Shown: positions 58,477 to 64,000 of the stretch, piece by piece | How positions within the stretch are numbered: the stretch's first letter is position 1 | Layout of the letters: every line of letters begins with the position of its first letter | Source of the DNA: Diphasiastrum complanatum | Taxonomy: Eukaryota; Streptophyta; Lycopodiopsida; Lycopodiales; Lycopodiaceae | Direction of reading: 5' to 3' | DNA length: 64,000 nucleotides | Assembly: GCA_029204225.1 (NCBI GenBank) | Contig: CM055099.1 | Span: forward strand, 67,690,084 to 67,754,083 | Position numbers and translations under genes: made by a program | The notes under the pieces: generated by a model | Databases searched by the model: none | What the model saw: the letters and a program-made list of their open reading frames with translations, nothing else | What the model was told of the DNA's origin: nothing

Positions 58477-60275
58477 ATGGCTCCACATTATACACAAGGA
58501 GGAGCCAATGCACGAAATCAAAATTCACATGTGCCTTCTGCCATGAATGGCGCATGTCTAACTGTCCTGCCTTCTGTTCTCCATAATCATCCTTATCAGG
58601 CTTGGTACATCTATAAAAATATCCATCACCTTAGAGGTTTGCTAAGTTGTTACTCAATGTGCGGTGCGGAGGAGGATGAACATCCTTGTGAATGTCTATC
58701 AGTCGTTAGACGCTCCCAAGTCGAACGAATTAAGATAAAAAAGGACTATCTGACAGGTGACCCTGGTATGCCTAGTTTTACTGAATCTTTGAGCAATTCC
58801 AAAAAACGCACCGCGCAACTTATCTGCTCACAGTTCGACTCCGAGGGGTCCTCCAGCTATGTTTCTGAATTTGCAATGGATGGCTTTACAACATCAGGCC
58901 TCTTTTATGATCACCAATCATTTCGTCAAATCAAATCTGCACATCAATCTGTTGAAAAAGAGTTGTCCACATCATTGGATAATAATTGCCATCCGACTTG
59001 CTTAAATAAACATAAGCGGTCATCTTCTATTCTATCGAAGGATGACTTGATGTTACTAGATACCCTTCCACTTATTAGCCCTTCAATATCATCTCAAGAA
59101 GATTCCAAGGTCGGAGACTATGATTCCGATGTTTCAAGTGGAAATTTTTCACCACCTAACAATCTCTACAAGACAGAGCTTTGTCGTTCATGGGAAGAAG
59201 CTGGATCTTGTAGATATGGAAGCAAATGCCAGGTAAGGTTAACGTTTATAAGATTTGATAGGTATTATTGTCATTGACAATATTAGTTGCACATGAGGTC
59301 TACATTATGATTCATTGCTGGAGCAGCCTTAGTTTGACTATTTGATCCACTTGCAAGTAGATGAAATAAGGTGATGCTGTCTACTCGATATAAATCGTCG
59401 GCGTACAGTCTTGTTCAGTCGTTCCTTGTTTTACATGTTATTGGAAAATTCTTTTAGTAGATCAGAGCACAATGTTGGATCAAAAAGAGACTATGATTAA
59501 TGTGGATCTGGCATGCAGTAAGCTCATATATATGCGTAGATTATATTATCATCATCTTAGAGAATGTTGTATGCCTCGTTGATTTTACAGAAAATTAGTA
59601 TTCTTACATCCAAAACGATTCTGTACGTCTAACTTTTTGTCAATATTCTTCAATGTTAACTTGTGGAGGAGAATAATGGCCATCAGAATCAAATCACACA
59701 TCCTTTCTTCGTCGACACCCTTTTGTTATTGGAGTTTATGGATAAATAATGCCTTTTTAGCTGGCGTATTTATATTCTTTGATAGGACCCAAACATGAAC
59801 GGGTAACCGGATTGGTAATTCTGTGATTTTAATCCTGATGGTGTGACAGTTTGCGCATGGCAAAGAGGACCTCCGTCCCATTTCTCGACACCCAAAGTAT
59901 AAGACTGAAGTAAGAATAGATTATTTTGTTCCCTATAGTGTCACATTTGTTTGTCAATGTATGTTGGTATGCTTGATGTGCCGAAGATAGTTAGAATTTG
60001 TTTCCTTGGATTGTCTCACATTTAAGGCTTTGCAGATATGTAGAACTTTTACAACAAATGGAACATGCCCATACGGTATGCGCTGCCGATTCATTCACCC
60101 TTGTTTCAATCTGACGAGTGGAGATTCCAATGTCGCTAAGGAAGATACGCCTCCTTGTTACTTGGCGTCGTCCGCAAACTTGAAAACTCCAATGAAAATC
60201 CGTCGACACCCGAAAAGGTTGCCAATTTTCGAAGCCATTTGTCCTGTTTCTCCCGATTGTGCGATGGTATCCTGA
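58477..60275 (+). CDS. Tandem CCCH zinc finger protein, tristetraprolin type (3 exons)
   Basis: Exons 58477-59232, 59850-59909 and 60036-60275 join with CAG|GTAAGG, TGACAG|TTT, GAA|GTAAGA and TGCAG|ATA borders, all in phase 0, to give 351 residues. The start is the first Met after an in-frame TAA. Two C-X8-C-X5-C-X3-H fingers lie near the C-terminus: C236-C245-C251-H255 and C274-C283-C289-H293, each preceded by YKTE(L/I) and separated by exactly 18 residues. This is the animal TTP layout, in plants known from a small group (Arabidopsis C3H14 and C3H15/CDM1). Such proteins bind AU-rich mRNA elements and promote decay. Exon borders fall inside the first finger and just before the second. The N-terminal 230 residues are Ser-rich without known domains. 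No frame damage is visible. Confidence 0.88.
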
Positions 60276-60587
60276 CCTTGAAATTTTGGAACTAGCATAC
60301 GATGGCTGGAAATTTCGGGAAATACCTGGCCTGCAAGCTTTACAGATGATGTTTTTCAGGAATGGATTAGCACATAATTTGCCCAGCTTCTCTGCTTCAA
60401 TAAGTATTATTATACGTACCAAAAGCATGCTGGTACTGAATAAGTGTAGTGCTGCAATCAGCAGCTTGTCACAATGTCCATATAGCATACTAATAATTAT
60501 GTATGAGGGAATATCCTCAGAGACTTTTTGTTTCTCATAAACGTAGGGTAAAATGTCAGCTGGATGCTCATGACTAATAACTTGCAG

Positions 60588-60692
60588 GCTCTCTCGAGGG
60601 AGGCCGATACCAAGATCTGTATTGAAACATCATTATCCTGTGACACTTCAAATGGATTGAAAATCATCTTTCCAAATCGATTGTTTTGGTAA
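60588..60692 (+). other. Possible alternative last exon of the zinc finger gene
   Basis: TGACTAATAACTTGCAG is a good branch point and acceptor. A donor at 60267 (GCGATG|GTATCC) would join in frame and replace the last two residues (VS) by 34 new ones ending in a TAA at 60690-60692. This would yield 383 residues. Purely predicted from splice motifs. Confidence 0.35.
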
Positions 60693-61014
60693 TCTAACTA
60701 ACTGTCTCAAATCGTTTCTAAAAGCTTATAGACTGTCATTCTTCATTATAACGTCAATGTGATTGTAGCTTGCTGTTTATATTCGACAAAATCTGATTGA
60801 TTATTGTAGATTAAACACATGCCTACTAAATAAGATTTTGAGTAAAACGTTCAGCTGACTACTTCCCATAAAGTCGATAGCGATATCTACTTTTTCAAGA
60901 GCATGCAGTGTTGGAAATGTCCGTTAGCTAAAGAAGGCAGACTGCGAGCAAAAATGTGTTCATACATGAAACCGACGGAGGAATGCATTGAGAGCAGGAG
61001 AGTAGGGATAGAAT
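60693..61014. other. No gene seen
   Basis: AT-rich DNA between the zinc finger gene and the DUF7869 relic, with nothing I can support. Confidence 0.4.
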
Positions 61015-61919
61015 CTAGGCATCATTTTGATCTCTGTATTCTGGAAAAATTTTACTCATATATCGGGCATACTCAATGAAAGACATTATTCCTTTTACTT
61101 GGTCTTGATCTAGGTCCTTTGTGGGAGCTAGGAAGATTGCTTCATCTTTTGAAGGTATAGACTGCAAGAGTTTGAAAGGTTCACTCCATGAGTTTTCTCC
61201 ATCATTGGAGCATGATCGGCTCACCATTTGACATTTGGAAACGAAAGTAATGAGGATTAGTATGTCCTTCCAAGCCATCGTTTCCATGAAAATATATGGA
61301 TCTATAAATCCTTTCCAATCTATCATTTGTTCTAATAACTCAACCTCGGATGTTTCAATACAACCACTACCTATCTAGCATATCTGGCATTGTAAGAACA
61401 GAATTAGATTTCAATGCTCTGGATATGACACTGAAAACTTGGTGAATGTCTTCATGTGTGTGGCCAACCATTAGAAATTTCATCTCAACCATTTGGAAAT
61501 TGTTATGTGCCACTAACATAGAACAAAGACCAAATACAAATTTGTTCTTGTTCTCCCTCCAACAGTTGTCTGCGGCAAGCTACCACGTGATGCATGTAGC
61601 TTCCTTATTGGTTCCAATACTGATGTGGCAACTTGGTTACTATCATGAAGATGCAAGGTTTCGATCCATAGATCACACAACAATTTGTATCCATGAACTA
61701 GCACCCCACAAACATGAATTTTTAAAAAACGCTTGCCATCCAATCTGGGAGGCGTCCTCCTGAAACGGGGTAATGTTGTTGTATTTTGATCCATGCCATC
61801 AATGATAAGGCACACCGATTGGTTGGGATGTGATCTTGACTTTCTTTCCAATACGCATATAGCTTTCTTGAATCAAAAATGTATTGCAAGTGTCGACCTC
61901 CATCCAATGGAATGATCAC
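61015..61919 (-). pseudogene. DUF7869-type protein relic (C-terminal half)
   Basis: On the minus strand the frame 61851-61513 has CLIIDGMDQNTTTLPRF and LKIHVCGVLVHGYK. It then shifts to a frame with DNCWRENKNKFVFGLCSML and FLMVGHTHEDIHQVFS, the signature run of the DUF7869 family. The frame 61326-61015 gives the tail. DUF7869 proteins occur in many copies in algae, seedless plants and some animals and behave like mobile element products. The domain is thought to be RNase H-like, with the Asp residues in IIDGMD and DNxxRENK conserved. Frameshift and stop codons show it is inactive. Confidence 0.8.
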
Positions 61920-62438
61920 GCACCCTACTGGTCGTAGTCTTCTCTATCACATTTTTGAGGTCATCTTATGTCTTGCATTTGGCCATTGTTTGTTTTTTTG
62001 GAGCCTTCACATGTCGAAACTCTCGTCTCCACATTCAATAAAGTGTGGGTTTGGAGTCTGTGGACATGCCACTATCCGTAAGTCATGTGTTTATTGTTTT
62101 GAAGACATAACCTTTACGCATGTGCCGAGAGGGAGATGATGTTCACAAAGAACAACACCATTCTTTGACATATGTTGCAGATGTGGTTGAGGCAGTGCAT
62201 GCTTTTCTAAAATCCCACGCATCACAGCTAATCCTTGTAATGAATGTTCACGCTATTTGAAAGTGCCAGTATTTCCATGAAATTTGTACATGATATTGTA
62301 ACGTGCTTTCACAATTACTTTCCAGAACATTCCATGGGAAAGTCCTAGTAAATCTTGATATGCTTTTAAACACACAACTTTACTAGCAACTGTACGTCTG
62401 AAGCATAATTTAGGGTCCTCAAAAATATTAGTAAGTCA
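61920..62438 (-). pseudogene. Decayed middle part of the DUF7869 relic
   Basis: Located between the recognisable N- and C-terminal parts on the minus strand. All three frames are broken by several stops, and only short pieces resemble coding sequence. Confidence 0.4.
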
Positions 62439-62700
62439 TCACATTCTTAGTAAGTCATGTCGAATGCAGAATTTTTTACAACATGGTTGCATAAGAGTTT
62501 CGCGTATATTTTGTGGTGTCAAAATATATTGAGCTTTTTGGGGAATAACGTAAGCAAGTACGTGCTTCCTCTTGAAACTTTGAGAACCTCCAAAAGATAC
62601 TGGCACTTGAGACTCTGTTGGTAAGTTTTCAGTTTCTGCTTTTGGTGACCATCTTCTATTGTTCGTTTCATCATCTTCGTTAAAATCAAATGCTACAAAA
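62439..62700 (-). pseudogene. N-terminal part of the DUF7869 relic
   Basis: Frame ending at 62439 includes FVAFDFNEDDETNNRRW and CCKKFCIRHDLLRM. A cysteine-rich CCKK.C segment is common in the N-terminal part of DUF7869 proteins. The frame runs back into LTR-like DNA to the right of 62700, so the true start is not defined. Confidence 0.5.
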
Positions 62701-63575
62701 TTTGAATTGCGTTCTGTCACAATGCATTGACGCCTGTGTAGCGCAGGCATCCCAAAGGGAGCCGGGAACCACGACTTAGCTTCCCAACCTTTAACTCTTG
62801 CCATCCAAACCCACTTGACATACAAGCAGCCAACTCGCCAACAACGATCAGACTTAACCAACTTGAAGTTCCGAAAACCAACTTGACTTCCCTCCAAGCA
62901 AGCCGCCCGACATACATCAAACTTAACCAACTCGAAGCTTTGTTACAAATGAGTAACATCCATCCCAAGCAAGCGGTCTGACTTACATCAGACTTAACCA
63001 ACTGAAAGCTTCGTCACGAGCGCTGGAAGCCAACCTGGCGCCACGCCAGACTGGACAGCCATAAACAGGTAACTTCCACCCAAGCAAGCCATCCAACTCA
63101 GCCGACAGGTTAGAGCCCGTTCCCCAAGAGCTTAATCTATTCACGTTCATGCAAGGAACACTCAGAACCACAAGCCACGACAGATATGGAAACAACCAGT
63201 TCTTGGACCAAATGGTCTCGACAGATACCGCTGGCGCCACGGACCGAATGGTCCCGACGGCATACCGCTGGCGTCCTGGGATACGACCCTCGGCTATGTG
63301 CCAACTTAAAAATTTGGAAGCGGCCTTACAACTGGCGCTTTTACCGAACACTGAAACCCAGAAGGTAATCAGAGTCAGTTTGAGAAAAATCCCACTTTAT
63401 TGATAAATCTGAGAAGGTTACATTTCAAGTGTGTGACCGACCCTAGTCTCCAGGGCGCTAGCATGCCAAGGCGAGAGCCATGACAACATTCCAGCAAGGG
63501 AGGCTGAGACTTGGTTGGAGCTCGCCCTGAGTCGCAACCCGCACTCCCCTATAGTATTGGTGTGATTCGGCACCC
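62700..63575 (-). repeat. Possible gypsy-like LTR with internal tandem repeats
   Basis: On the minus strand, TGAGGGGGGG (a purine tract) is followed by TGCCGAATCACACC at 63575, which fits the start of a 3' LTR. AATAAAG on the minus strand near 63400 could be its poly(A) signal. Within 62820-63010 three to four units of about 72-77 bp recur, each with CAGACTTAACCAACT and AAGCTT-like parts. Two ~38-bp units with ACCGCTGGCG follow near 63205-63270. The region is more GC-rich than the rest of the window. The left boundary is not clear. Confidence 0.4.
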
Positions 63576-63770
63576 CCCCTCATACCAAGCACTCTACCCA
63601 AGCTGGTAAAGCACATTTTTCTCTCTCTAGGATTTTCTCTTAATAGAAAGTCATTTTCTCTCTCTAGATTTTATTGATCCCCAGGCTTCCTTTAATCATG
63701 CCTAGATCGTGTGAGGTGATTGCACATCGATATGAGCTCTTTGGACTCCGCTAGAACCGATCAAAGATTT

Positions 63771-63971
63771 TCAGCCATAGGAACTTGGCGCCGGCTGGAT
63801 TCTGGTCACAGTGGCGCCGGGAGCGGCGCCGGCGCCATTGGCACCGAGAGCAGCAGGGGCGCTGCTGGCGCCGGGGACATTGCTGGCGCCGGGGACATAG
63901 CTGGCGCCGGAAGTAAAGCTTGTAAAGGTAGCTTTACAACAGCTTGCCATAATGAATGCATGCGATGCCAT
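63771..63971 (-). CDS. Short Ala/Gly/Pro repeat ORF, hypothetical
   Basis: A 66-codon minus-strand frame with repeats of the type GASNVPGAS, produced by 18-bp GC-rich DNA units (CTGGCGCCGGGGACAT). There is no known domain. It may be part of a retroelement or simply repeated DNA. Confidence 0.25.
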   Translation of the reverse strand: MASHAFIMASCCKATFTSFTSGASYVPGASNVPGASSAPAALGANGAGAAPGATVTRIQPAPSSYG

Positions 63972-64000
63972 TATACATCGTTTGATGAATTGACAATTGT

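Noticed and set aside
63785-63800. TTGGCGCCGGCTGG as a gypsy primer binding site on the plus strand
   Set aside because: GGCGCC recurs in the local tandem repeat, and the purine tract/LTR reading at 63575 points to the opposite strand.

Overview
This window is nuclear DNA from a land plant. It is AT-rich, full of degenerate Ty1/copia-type LTR retrotransposons with initiator-Met-tRNA primer sites, and carries spliceosomal introns and long GA/CT microsatellites. A DUF7869-type ORF and a tristetraprolin-type (18-residue linker) tandem zinc finger gene make me lean towards a seedless plant (fern, lycophyte or bryophyte), but that is inference. Only one gene looks intact: a tandem CCCH zinc finger protein at 58.5-60.3 kb.

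Layout. 0-4 kb: element G1, an unclassified intron-containing gene or transposon with RNase H/DDE-like features; a shorter second copy (G2) lies inverted at 35.1-37.2 kb. 4.3-5.0 kb, minus strand: a divergent histone H3-like (CENH3-like) fold behind a long poly-proline tail, just downstream of an LTR and primer site. 6-13.5 kb: a plus-strand copia RT/RNase H fragment, split by a foreign LTR (D1). Its 3' LTR is in turn split by a complete 4-kb minus-strand non-autonomous element (A1, 9128-13135). 13.5-23.3 kb: mostly featureless DNA with a tandem repeat at 20.3 kb. 23.3-26.8 kb: a related gag-protease element (A2) and another copia end with its LTR. 28.1-32.0 kb: a long, decayed copia element (B1). 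32.3-34.2 kb: element A3. 37.7-40.5 kb: B2 LTR and gag, A4, and another integrase tail. 42.3-42.8 kb: a palindrome-rich CACTA-like terminus. 43.9-55.3 kb: an 11-kb minus-strand copia element (C), with matching LTRs and target duplication, itself carrying a gypsy-like insertion. 55.5-57.5 kb: LTR and microsatellite debris. 58.3-60.7 kb: the zinc finger gene. 61.0-62.7 kb: DUF7869 relic. 62.7-64 kb: GC-richer LTR-like DNA.

The most unusual signals are: (i) the histone-fold ORF among mobile elements; (ii) a novel reading frame (ORF-X) that occupies the place of reverse transcriptase in three separate copies of the A family, in one of them open and fused in frame to the RNase H tail; (iii) the two-copy G family with a conserved intron position. 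Everything is read from sequence by eye. Family names come from motif recognition, and no database search was run.
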